Source: CAIKZJ01 sp964626015 (lineage in GTDB: Bacteria > Bacteroidota > Ignavibacteria > Tepidaquicellales > Tepidaquicellaceae). From it: a stretch of DNA of 64,000 bases. Below the pieces are notes generated by a model. That model was not told the DNA's origin. It worked only from the letters and a program-made list of their open reading frames with translations, and did not search any database. Below, one piece after another: positions 30,424-38,743 of this stretch. The first letter of the stretch is position 1; every line of letters starts with the position of its first letter. A program made the position numbers and the translations under genes. The stretch lies in assembly GCA_964626015.1 (NCBI GenBank), contig CAZVCC010000001.1:1-64000 (forward strand). Direction: 5' to 3'.

Positions 30424-30453
30424 AAAAGCCGAAACATTTCTGTATCGGCTTTT
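30424..30453 (-). terminator. Intrinsic terminator after rlpA
   Basis: A perfect 9-bp stem (AAAAGCCGA / TCGGCTTTT) has a 12-base loop and is flanked by a T-run in the leftward direction. It lies eight bases past the rlpA stop codon. Confidence 0.85.
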
Positions 30454-30460
30454 AAATTCA

Positions 30461-31378
30461 TCAACTTAGTATTTTTATCAGTTTAGCTTCCGAATTCAAT
30501 TCTCTAATATCATTCAAATCAAAACTTGCATCATCAATAGTTTCGTAATATCCTAAATATACTTTAAAGTTGATCGTACCCTCATTAACAAGTTCAACTA
30601 ATATTACATCCTTGTATTTTAAGGATTCTAGATTTTCAATCAAAGCGTTAGCTTCACTTTCAGTACTAAACTGACTCACTTCTATTGAGTATCCCGTAAA
30701 AGTCGAGACTTTATCAGTTAAATCAATGAAATTCATCAAGTTAATACCGTAATCAGTTTGAGCTAAATTTTCGAGTAAACTGTTGTTTTTATCGATTAAT
30801 ACTTTAACCTTTTTGAAAGTGCTGAGGATTCTCCTCAGTTCATCTTTTGAATTTTCATTCGTGATGTTAAGTCTTTTATCCTTTAGTTCAACAAAAACTT
30901 TTGAGTTTTTGCTGATGGCATCTTCGAAGAGGTTTAAAGGTACTGCATCTATTTCTTCATTTTCGACCAAATTAGTAGAATTAACCGGCTCATAGGTTTC
31001 TATCCTTACTTTAGCCAGTCCGCCCATACCGATTTCATTCTTGGCCGCGTTTGAGAGGTCGATTATTCTACCTCTTACATACGGGCCCCTGTCATTAACC
31101 CTGACGATGGTATAACGTCCATTTTCAAGATTCGTAACCTTCAAAATTGTATTGAAAGGTAGTGATTTATGAGCGCAAGTCAGCTCTTGTGTGTCGAATC
31201 TTTCTCCGTTTGCGGTTTTTCTGCCGTGAAAACCGGGACCATACCAGGAAGCTGTACCTTCTTCCATGAATTCAGAGTAACTGCCAGAGGTCTGTGCGTA
31301 GACAACAGATTCTCGTCCGCTAAAAAGAAAAACTAGATTTAATGCGATTAATAACATCGCACTAACGGATTTAAACAA
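30461..31378 (-). CDS. rlpA: RlpA-family septal ring protein with SPOR domain
   Basis: After a signal peptide (VVYAQ) comes the double-psi beta-barrel of RlpA: GTASWYGPGFHGRKTANGERFD, then LPFNTILKVTNLENGR and VRVNDRGPYVRGRIIDLS. The family includes lytic transglycosylases that cut denuded glycan strands. The C-terminal 75 residues form a SPOR domain (GYSIEVSQFSTESEANALIENL... to ...FKVYLGYYETIDDA), which targets septal peptidoglycan. The gene is flanked by a terminator downstream and has its own upstream region, so it is probably monocistronic. Confidence 0.92.
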   Translation of the reverse strand: MFKSVSAMLLIALNLVFLFSGRESVVYAQTSGSYSEFMEEGTASWYGPGFHGRKTANGERFDTQELTCAHKSLPFNTILKVTNLENGRYTIVRVNDRGPYVRGRIIDLSNAAKNEIGMGGLAKVRIETYEPVNSTNLVENEEIDAVPLNLFEDAISKNSKVFVELKDKRLNITNENSKDELRRILSTFKKVKVLIDKNNSLLENLAQTDYGINLMNFIDLTDKVSTFTGYSIEVSQFSTESEANALIENLESLKYKDVILVELVNEGTINFKVYLGYYETIDDASFDLNDIRELNSEAKLIKILS

Positions 31379-32084
31379 AATATTTTCTCCTGTTTATGTT
31401 TGTAAAAAAACTTTCCGCTATAATCTTTTTTTATCTGATTAGTGAGCGATTTCTTATGTTAAAGAACGAGTAATAATATTTGAAAAATTACCTTATATCG
31501 TTTTATGAGCAGTCAAGATATAAAAATTAACTTGTACTGTCAAGTATATTTGAAATAAATATTTTTGTTAATTTCAAATTCGAAAAAATATATGATAAAT
31601 ATGTATAATAACAAATAATTAGTAATGATAGTTAATATGCTATATACCGGATTTCAGATTAGTTTTGCCACTACATGTAGATAAATAATATAGCATTCAC
31701 AAAAAAACCGATATTTTAATTTAAAATATATATCTGTTATACCATATAGTTAGCAAACAAAAACTTAATTTAATAAATTTAAATACACTTTTTAGTATAA
31801 TCAAAACATAAAAAAAGACCTTAAGAAAATTGGGTCGAGTCGGTTTTGTGTATAGAAATTTAGATCTATTTTTAAATAAAAAAAGGAAGTATTGTATATT
31901 TTTTTGTTGCGCTCTATGTTTTTTTGTATATGTATTTACACTATTATTAGAAATACTATAAGTCTTCTCCTGGTTTGTGAAATATGAATGCTGGGTAAAG
32001 TCTGACCTTTAATTCGAATTTATTTTTTCATGATCAGAATTGAATTTATATTGAAAAAAAGTAATCAGAAGGGTATTTTGTGTT
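31379..32084. other. 706-bp AT-rich intergenic region, no gene seen
   Basis: This divergent region separates rlpA (leftward) from the Ycf48-like gene (rightward). It is very AT-rich with stops in all frames and no conserved-looking open frame. Apart from the candidate rlpA promoter and poly-A/T tracts (for example around 31898-31927) I see no RNA gene, operator or repeat that I can support. Confidence 0.6.
31515..31543 (-). promoter_or_regulatory. Candidate housekeeping promoter for rlpA
   Basis: Read leftward, TTGACA (31543-31538) is followed after 17 bases by TATCTT (31520-31515). The -35 hexamer is perfect and the spacing ideal, with a weak -10. It would start transcription about 130 bases before rlpA. 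Bacteroidota promoters usually follow a different consensus, so this is tentative. Confidence 0.35.
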
Positions 32085-34166
32085 ATGAAATCTTTAAAAT
32101 CTGTATGTTTAATGCTTATATTCATAATTTCTGCAAAGACTTATGCTCAAAATATTTTTCAGATTCAAAACCCTATATATTCTCCGGAATCAATTAATTC
32201 AATAAATTTCATTAATGAAACGGGATGGGTATTTGGAAATAAGGGTATAGTTCTAAAAAGTACTAATGGCGGTACAAATTTTATTCAGCAGGTTTTACCC
32301 ATAAATTCTAATATAAAAGGTCAAAGCTTGGTTAATGCTCAGATATGTTATGTATATGACGATTCAGGAAGGATATTCAGAACTTTAAATGGTGGTTTTA
32401 ATTGGGTACTAAGTTCCATTTTCCCTTCCAGGGTTAACAGTCTCTTTTTTATAAATTCGGAAAAGGGTTTCGCTTCATTATACAATATTATAGGATTAAC
32501 TACAAATAGCGGTCTTAACTGGTTTTTTATTGAACCGGATTCAACAGCTATTTATGAATTCAAAGATTTATACTTTGTTGATACAGAAACTGGTTATTTA
32601 GGAGCGATTAATGTTTCGAACAATTACGCTTTTTTGTTTAAAACCACAGATTCCGGGTTAAGCTGGAATAAATTCAATACCGGGGTGGACGCGCTAGAGA
32701 TGAACAATTTGTATTTTATCGGAAATAATGGTTGGTGTGCTGGAGATAGGTTTGGTAAACTATATACAATGAAAACAACAAATGGAGGTAAAAACTGGTC
32801 AGAATCATATTTACCTAATAATATTTCAACACCAAATAATATTTATTTTTCTGATACGGTAACAGGATATATAACATCAAGTACAAAAGTTCTAAAATCA
32901 ACAAATGGTGGGCTGGACTGGTTTTTAATAAAAGAAGTAAACGGTGTTAATACTTCTTCATTCATTAATGGAAGTGAATTTTATTTAGCAGATTATTACT
33001 GCAGAGTAATGAAAACTTATAATGGAGGGCTGAATTTTGATACTTTACTTGGAAGACACAGCAGCTCACTAAACAGGGTACAATACATTTCTTCAAACGC
33101 AATATGGTGTAATGGAACGGGTAACTCAAACTGGAAATCGTCTGATGGTGGTACCAACTGGATTTTTGATAATTATTCTAAATCTTTAAAAATTAAATTC
33201 ACGGAGTTTTCGGATAACAACACGGGATATTCATTAGCAGACAGGGGATACATTTTGAGGACAAATAATTTCGGTAGTAACTGGAATCTTTTGTACGAAT
33301 ACTCAGGTGAGATATTCTCACTAACCTTTCTCAATAACTATACCGGTTGGGCTTTTTCTAATGATAGCATATTACTGACAACGAATGGAGGGGCTCATTT
33401 TATAGATATTGCAAATACAAATTCTATAATTAGAGCTGTGTTCTTTGATAGTCAAAACGGATATGGTTTTACCGGAACTAAACTTTACAAGAGTACAAAT
33501 TCAGGTGTTACCTGGAATCCGGTTATTAATAATTTAATAAGGGATTTTTATTTTATTAATAAATTGACCGGTTGGGTAACGTCAGAAGGAGACTCGGTCT
33601 CTGCAATACTAAGAACAAGCGATGGTGGTATGAACTGGTCTCAAACTTCAACAGTACAAGGTAATATTCAAAATATAAAGTTTTTCAACCAAAATACTGG
33701 TTACTTGCTGTCGTATGATAAAATTTACCGTTCAACTAATGGGGGAAATTCATGGAAGTACGTTTGTTTTCCAACTTCATTAAAAATATTTGGTTTTGAT
33801 TTTATAAATCACAATTCAGGATGGATGTGCGGAGAAAATTCACTTATAATGAAATTAAATGACGGTAGTGTAATTTATATTAATGATGATACGGAAAATG
33901 TTGAAAGTATAAAGCTTTCTCAGAATTACCCTAATCCATTTAATTCAGAGACAAATATAAGTTTCATACTTGCGAGGGATTTATATACGACTATTAAAAT
34001 TTATGACTTAAAAGGAATGGAAATAGCAGTATTAGTCGATAGAGAACTTAAAACAGGAAGACACAACGTAAGATTTAAAGCGAACGGACTTTCAAGCGGG
34101 ATTTATATCTACGTTTTAAAATCAGGTGTAACAACGATAGCGAAAAAGTCCGTTCTTATAAAATAG
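32085..34166 (+). CDS. Ycf48/Hcf136-like beta-propeller T9SS cargo
   Basis: The 693-residue secreted protein (signal peptide ending TYAQ) is built of about a dozen blocks with the Ycf48-type signature 'K(S/T)TNGG..W' spaced 40-50 residues apart, for example KSTNGGTNF, RTLNGGFNW, KTTNGGKNW, KSTNGGLDW and RTSDGGMNW. These form one or two seven-bladed propellers. The C-terminal 85 residues are a T9SS sorting domain (LSQNYPNPFNSETNISF to KKSVLIK). No photosynthetic role is implied; such proteins in this lineage are surface or matrix proteins of unknown binding partner. Confidence 0.9.
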   Translation: MKSLKSVCLMLIFIISAKTYAQNIFQIQNPIYSPESINSINFINETGWVFGNKGIVLKSTNGGTNFIQQVLPINSNIKGQSLVNAQICYVYDDSGRIFRTLNGGFNWVLSSIFPSRVNSLFFINSEKGFASLYNIIGLTTNSGLNWFFIEPDSTAIYEFKDLYFVDTETGYLGAINVSNNYAFLFKTTDSGLSWNKFNTGVDALEMNNLYFIGNNGWCAGDRFGKLYTMKTTNGGKNWSESYLPNNISTPNNIYFSDTVTGYITSSTKVLKSTNGGLDWFLIKEVNGVNTSSFINGSEFYLADYYCRVMKTYNGGLNFDTLLGRHSSSLNRVQYISSNAIWCNGTGNSNWKSSDGGTNWIFDNYSKSLKIKFTEFSDNNTGYSLADRGYILRTNNFGSNWNLLYEYSGEIFSLTFLNNYTGWAFSNDSILLTTNGGAHFIDIANTNSIIRAVFFDSQNGYGFTGTKLYKSTNSGVTWNPVINNLIRDFYFINKLTGWVTSEGDSVSAILRTSDGGMNWSQTSTVQGNIQNIKFFNQNTGYLLSYDKIYRSTNGGNSWKYVCFPTSLKIFGFDFINHNSGWMCGENSLIMKLNDGSVIYINDDTENVESIKLSQNYPNPFNSETNISFILARDLYTTIKIYDLKGMEIAVLVDRELKTGRHNVRFKANGLSSGIYIYVLKSGVTTIAKKSVLIK

Positions 34167-34221
34167 AAAATCCGGAGAAATATTTTTCTAAAATGAACTC
34201 GATTTTTTGAATTTAGTTTCT

Positions 34222-35868
34222 TTAGAAAACAGCAGTTTCGTGATAGACGCCGAATGTTTCTTTCAGTTCTCCAATCATTTCTCCAAGTGTCACGTATTTT
34301 CTGGCACAATCTAGAATTACTGGCATTAAGTTCCTTCCGTCCTGGGCAGCTTTACGAAGTTCTTCGAGTGTATTTGCTACATCTTTCTTATTTCGTGACA
34401 TCTTTAATTCTTTAAGTCTCTTTACTTGCATTTCTTCCACAGACTTTGCTATTTGTAGAATCGGAATATCAATTTTTTCGTTTTCTTCAACAAAGTCGTT
34501 TACTCCAACAACAATCTTTTCTTTATTATCAAGCTCTTTCTGATACCTGTAAGCAGCATTAGCAATTTCTTTTTGGAAAAATCCGTTTTCAATACAGGCA
34601 ATAACGCCTCCTTGCTCATCAATCATACCAAAATATTTTTCTGCTTCAGCTTCGATTTCATCAGTTAGTTTTTCTACATAGTAGCTTCCTCCGAGCGGGT
34701 CTGCAACATTAATAACTCCGTGTTCATAAGCAATAATCTGTTGGGTTCTTAGTGCAATTTTTACTGCTTTATCGGACGGCAGAGCAAGTGTCTCATCCAT
34801 TGAGTTTGTATGAAGACTTTGTGTACCTCCGAGTACCGAAGCTAGTGCTTCTATGGCTGTTCTCACGATATTATTCTCGGGCTGCTGAGCAGTCAGAGAA
34901 CAACCTGCTGTTTGCGTATGGAATCTAAGTATCCAGCTCTTCGGATTTTTTGCACCGTATTTTTCTTTCATACGTTTTGCATAAATCCTTCTAGCTGCTC
35001 TGAATTTAGCAATTTCTTCAAAGAAGTCAAGATGTGAATTAAAGAAGTGTGAAATGCGCGGAGCAAATGCATCAATATCCATTCCTCTTTCCATACAAGC
35101 TTCTACGTATGCAAATCCATCTGCTAATGTAAATGCCAGCTCCTGTGCTGCAGTAGAACCGGCTTCGCGAATATGATAGCCGCTTACGCTTACAGGATTA
35201 AACTGCGGAACTTCATTTGTGCAGTATTCAATCATATCTGTGATAATTCTCATCGATTCTTTAGGCGGATATATGAATTCTTTCTGCGCGATGTATTCTT
35301 TTAAAATATCGTTTTGTAAAGTCCCGCGTAGTTTTGCAAATGGGACTCCTTGCTTTTCAGCAACTGCAAGATAATATGCAAAAATCATCGCAGCCGGAGA
35401 ATTTATAGTCATGGATGTTGAAACTTTGTCGAGAGGTATTCCATTAAATAGGATTTCCATATCCTGCAATGATGAAATCGATACTCCGCAGATACCAACT
35501 TCGCCCTCTGACAGCGGTGCATCTGCATCCCATCCCATTAGGGTAGGCATATCAAAAGCGGTGGAAAGACCAGTTTGTCCATGTTCAAGCAGATACTTAA
35601 ACCTTTCGTTTGTATCTTCGGGAGTTCCGAATCCTGCAAACTGCCTCATTGTCCAGATCTTTCCGCGGTACATATTAGGATGGATTCCCCTGGTGTACGG
35701 ATACTCTCCGGGGTAACCAAGATTAGTATCATATTCATTTTTTGAAACATCTTCGGGTGTATAAGCAATGTCTAGTTCTTTACCACTAAGGGATGTGAAC
35801 TTCATACCTGTGGTCTTTGCTGCTGCGGCTTTCTTAAGCCACTCATTCTTGCTTTTGCTTTTATTCAT
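34222..35868 (-). CDS. Methylmalonyl-CoA mutase large (catalytic) subunit
   Basis: This 548-residue acyl-CoA mutase large subunit has the substrate-binding TIM-barrel only, without the cobalamin-binding domain. Typical segments are YPYTRGIHPNMYRGKIWTMRQ, GQTGLSTAFDMPTLMG, FHTQTAGCSLTAQQPENNIVRT and the DPLGGSYYVE block. It isomerises methylmalonyl-CoA and succinyl-CoA with adenosylcobalamin; the small B12-binding subunit must be encoded elsewhere. A strong hairpin lies in its 5' leader (35895-35941). An acyl-CoA dehydrogenase and a BtuF-like B12/iron binding protein are nearby but not in its operon. Confidence 0.93.
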   Translation of the reverse strand: MNKSKSKNEWLKKAAAAKTTGMKFTSLSGKELDIAYTPEDVSKNEYDTNLGYPGEYPYTRGIHPNMYRGKIWTMRQFAGFGTPEDTNERFKYLLEHGQTGLSTAFDMPTLMGWDADAPLSEGEVGICGVSISSLQDMEILFNGIPLDKVSTSMTINSPAAMIFAYYLAVAEKQGVPFAKLRGTLQNDILKEYIAQKEFIYPPKESMRIITDMIEYCTNEVPQFNPVSVSGYHIREAGSTAAQELAFTLADGFAYVEACMERGMDIDAFAPRISHFFNSHLDFFEEIAKFRAARRIYAKRMKEKYGAKNPKSWILRFHTQTAGCSLTAQQPENNIVRTAIEALASVLGGTQSLHTNSMDETLALPSDKAVKIALRTQQIIAYEHGVINVADPLGGSYYVEKLTDEIEAEAEKYFGMIDEQGGVIACIENGFFQKEIANAAYRYQKELDNKEKIVVGVNDFVEENEKIDIPILQIAKSVEEMQVKRLKELKMSRNKKDVANTLEELRKAAQDGRNLMPVILDCARKYVTLGEMIGELKETFGVYHETAVF

Positions 35869-35894
35869 ATTCTAAAATTAAATTCTAAATAATA

Positions 35895-35941
35895 AAAGAG
35901 GTGAAGGGTAAACCGAAGTTTATTGTTCCCGACACCTCTTT
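35895..35941 (-). promoter_or_regulatory. Leader hairpin with UUCG tetraloop upstream of the mutase gene
   Basis: Read leftward, a 9-bp outer stem (AAAGAGGTG / CACCTCTTT) encloses a 2x2 internal loop, a GGG/CCC stem, an AACAA bulge and a 5-bp stem (TAAAC / GTTTA) capped by TTCG. The descending arm runs into TTTATTATTT. The start codon follows 26 bases later. It is terminator-like in shape and placed where an attenuator would be; no known riboswitch class is recognised. Confidence 0.6.
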
Positions 35942-36099
35942 GCTTAGGAGGAATAAAACTTTAATACATACAACATTTCTGTTTTATTAAAGTTCAAATA
36001 TTTTTCAAATAAATTCAGTTATTTTAATTTTGCAATTTAGTTTTTAGCGTGGAAAATAACAATAGAATAGCATAAATTTGAGCAATCTATTTACATTTC

Positions 36100-37704
36100 A
36101 TGAAAATATTATTAATAATTATTCTTTTCTCATTTAGCTTAAACTCTGCGTTTGCGCAGATGAAGGTGGTGTACGGTATAAGGAATAACGGTATAGAACT
36201 TCCTAATGATTCGATAGTTGTTTTTACTTCCAAAGAGTCTATGAGGATAATAAATCAGACTTTGGGAAATGAGCGTCAGTATATTGATTTTAGGTCGGGA
36301 GAAGTTATTCAACTGCTTGAGAGTTCTGATAATGAGTATTTTGGATTTAGGAAAAAATATGATGCAAAGTTTCATGAAATTGCTCACGATTACACTGAAA
36401 TACTTGGATACCCATGCATGAAAACCACGCTTAACATAAGGTCTAACAAAATCGATGTATTTTATACAGACATGGCAGAGAATTTCGGTAAACCATTGCT
36501 ATATCTTGCTGAAATACCCGGACTCGTTTTGAAAGTAATTAGAAATGGAAGTTATGAAATTTATGCAAAGAGAATAGTTATCTCAGATGAATTTGATAAA
36601 ATTGCTGCAATACCTGCTTCAATCATTTTAGAACTTAATGAAAGTGAATTTCAGAAAAAACTAATTGAAAGTAGATACATTACTCATGAAATTTTTAGGA
36701 ACGAAATCCTTAATTATAATAGTGAATTAGTTAATGATTTTACTCAGGATGTAATTAAGACTGCTAAGGGTTCTGTAGTTCTAAAGAAAGTAAATCTGCC
36801 GCAAATAAGCAATAACACTATTGCCATTGCAGAGGTAACCGTTCGCTCAAATGGTGATGCATACGACAGAACCGGTTCTTTATTCGCTATACCTATTAAG
36901 GAAAAGAAGAATTATATTGAGGCTTTTAAAAACGGTGCAGATGTATTACCAAAATTTAAGAATGATTTTAAGGGAATAGTTCTGACAGAGGACTACGAAC
37001 CTCCGATTGAACTAATGAGATTCATTACGTCTTTTGGTTCTGGTTTTTTTGGAGATGATATAAAGATAAGTGGAATTAATTGGAAAGACTCAATAGTATA
37101 CAGACTTGATATAAGCGACCTGGTTAAAGGATTGACCAATGGTTTAGAAATGTACATTGGTATTTTTATTGGAAACTGGGATACAGGAGGACATAACGTA
37201 AGTTTAAGAATAAAGTATTTTGAGGAGATTGAATATCAGAATAATATTAAGTGGGTCATGCCTATCTTTAATACAGTAAGTTATCTTGAAATGGAAGGTC
37301 AGGGATATTCTGATTTATTTAAGACTGATACTCTGGTGGTAAATGCCTCAATACCTGAAGGTTTAAAGAACATAGAACTAAAATTCCTAACAACAGGACA
37401 CGGCAACGATGAGTTTGTTCCAACGATTCATAAGATATTAGTTGACGGGAGAGAAGTATTTAATCTTATACCATGGAGAATAGATTGTGCTAGTTACAGA
37501 GAAAACAATCCAGCATCAGGAAACTTTCCTAACGGTATGTCTTCATCTGATTACAGCCGTTCAAACTGGTGTCCGGGAATTGTTGTAACTCCTTTTGATA
37601 TAAAGTTAGAGGAATTGAAACCCGGAAAACATGAGTTTAAAGTAATTATACCTTCCGGAGAAAACAGTTACTGGAATGTTTCTGGGAGTCTTATTGGGGA
37701 GTAG
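36100..37704 (+). CDS. Secreted PNGase F-like protein with GLPGLI-like N-terminal domain
   Basis: A signal peptide (1-19, ending FAQ) leads into a region of about 160 residues resembling GLPGLI proteins (GYPCMKTTL at 103-111, EIPGLVLKV at 138-146). From about 240 on it matches the two eight-stranded domains of peptide-N-glycosidase F. D256 in AYDR corresponds to catalytic Asp60, E438 in TGHGNDEF to Glu206, and the RSNWCPG block near the end is diagnostic. The position of Glu118 reads G354 (MYIGIF). PNGase F removes N-glycans from glycoproteins. Activity here is uncertain because of that substitution. No T9SS sorting domain is present. Confidence 0.82.
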   Translation: MKILLIIILFSFSLNSAFAQMKVVYGIRNNGIELPNDSIVVFTSKESMRIINQTLGNERQYIDFRSGEVIQLLESSDNEYFGFRKKYDAKFHEIAHDYTEILGYPCMKTTLNIRSNKIDVFYTDMAENFGKPLLYLAEIPGLVLKVIRNGSYEIYAKRIVISDEFDKIAAIPASIILELNESEFQKKLIESRYITHEIFRNEILNYNSELVNDFTQDVIKTAKGSVVLKKVNLPQISNNTIAIAEVTVRSNGDAYDRTGSLFAIPIKEKKNYIEAFKNGADVLPKFKNDFKGIVLTEDYEPPIELMRFITSFGSGFFGDDIKISGINWKDSIVYRLDISDLVKGLTNGLEMYIGIFIGNWDTGGHNVSLRIKYFEEIEYQNNIKWVMPIFNTVSYLEMEGQGYSDLFKTDTLVVNASIPEGLKNIELKFLTTGHGNDEFVPTIHKILVDGREVFNLIPWRIDCASYRENNPASGNFPNGMSSSDYSRSNWCPGIVVTPFDIKLEELKPGKHEFKVIIPSGENSYWNVSGSLIGE

Positions 37705-38015
37705 AAGATCTATTTCAGAGGTAATTTATGATAAATTTGTACATTTCTTCTTGGATTATAATTGTTACCAAAACATCGTAAAGATTATGCAAAATTTTAG
37801 GGAAATATTTTACGAGATTTATTAGCATTTAAATGCAAGAAAATGTATTATTAGGTATTGAAAAGACAAATAACGATTTAAATAAATGATATTACAGTAT
37901 AAAAAGGTGTATATATTTAATTTCTAAAAATAAATATAAAAATTAATTAATATTAAACATTATTTCTAAGTAAGAAGAAAATAGCCTTTTAATATGAATA
38001 TAAAAATAATAAGTT
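37705..38015. other. 311-bp intergenic region between convergent genes
   Basis: The region is AT-rich and has no open frame of note. A 12-bp perfect palindrome GCATTTAAATGC lies at 37825-37836. I see no convincing terminator for either flanking gene. Confidence 0.55.
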
Positions 38016-38654
38016 TTATTCCTTTGGTTCAACAGCCTTCTCTTTTACAGGAACGGTAAAGAAAACATAATCCCACATAGGGTTACTAACACCGTAGGCT
38101 GTATCGGGGTCGATATAGTGATGTTTTAAATGATATTCTTTTAAAAACTTGCCGAGGGGCGACGTCATTTTCCAGTGATGAGTCGCAAAGTGAACTGTAT
38201 CGTACAGAACATAACCTATCAGATAACCGGAAAAAACTGCAAGGAAATAGTTATCACCAAAAATAAAATTAAATGCGAAGTAATGAAGAATTGCGAGCGG
38301 TATGCTAATCAGCAAAGGCATTACAAGACGCGTTGCATCTCGCGGATAGTCGTGGTGAACACCGTGAGCAAGGAAATGTATCTTCTTGCCAAATTCAGTT
38401 TTAGGATTATAATGAAAAACAAATCTGTGCATTACATATTCGAAAAGCGTCCACAAAACTAATCCAAGAAGAAAGAGGAGAATAAAATTACCCGCTGATG
38501 TTCTCTGCAAGCCGAAGTAAGTCATGACGGCAGAAATCGGAATATAAACAACCGCAGGAGTTGCCGGGTGAATATGCGAAAAATACTCAAGGAAACTATT
38601 CTGAAATAAACGAACAGATTCATCGCGGTTTGATACAAAAAGTCTCTTAGACAT
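38016..38654 (-). CDS. Fatty acid hydroxylase/sterol desaturase-family membrane protein
   Basis: The 212-residue protein has about four membrane helices and the histidine clusters of di-metal hydroxylases: MHRFVFH, HFLAHGVHHDYP, HFATHHW and HLKHHY. These match the FA2H-type subfamily, which 2-hydroxylates fatty acyl chains of ceramides or similar lipids using oxygen. In this lineage a role in hydroxylating sphingolipid or lipid A-type chains is plausible but inferred. It is separated from mutL by 89 bases. Confidence 0.85.
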   Translation of the reverse strand: MSKRLFVSNRDESVRLFQNSFLEYFSHIHPATPAVVYIPISAVMTYFGLQRTSAGNFILLFLLGLVLWTLFEYVMHRFVFHYNPKTEFGKKIHFLAHGVHHDYPRDATRLVMPLLISIPLAILHYFAFNFIFGDNYFLAVFSGYLIGYVLYDTVHFATHHWKMTSPLGKFLKEYHLKHHYIDPDTAYGVSNPMWDYVFFTVPVKEKAVEPKE

Positions 38655-38743
38655 AATATAAATTTATATATTTATTTTTATTCAGCACAAATTATCAAAA
38701 AGAACAGAATATTTAAATACAAATGATTTTGTCACATAAAAGT

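Noticed and set aside
31801..31860. GACC...GGTC hairpin in the long intergenic region as a possible small RNA
   Set aside because: The stem is only about four base pairs with no terminator or promoter around it.
34185..34229. Inverted repeat TTTTCTAAA/TTTAGAAAA between the Ycf48-like and mutase genes
   Set aside because: It is AT-only and weak, with a long loop, and the second arm lies within the mutase coding end; not a convincing terminator.
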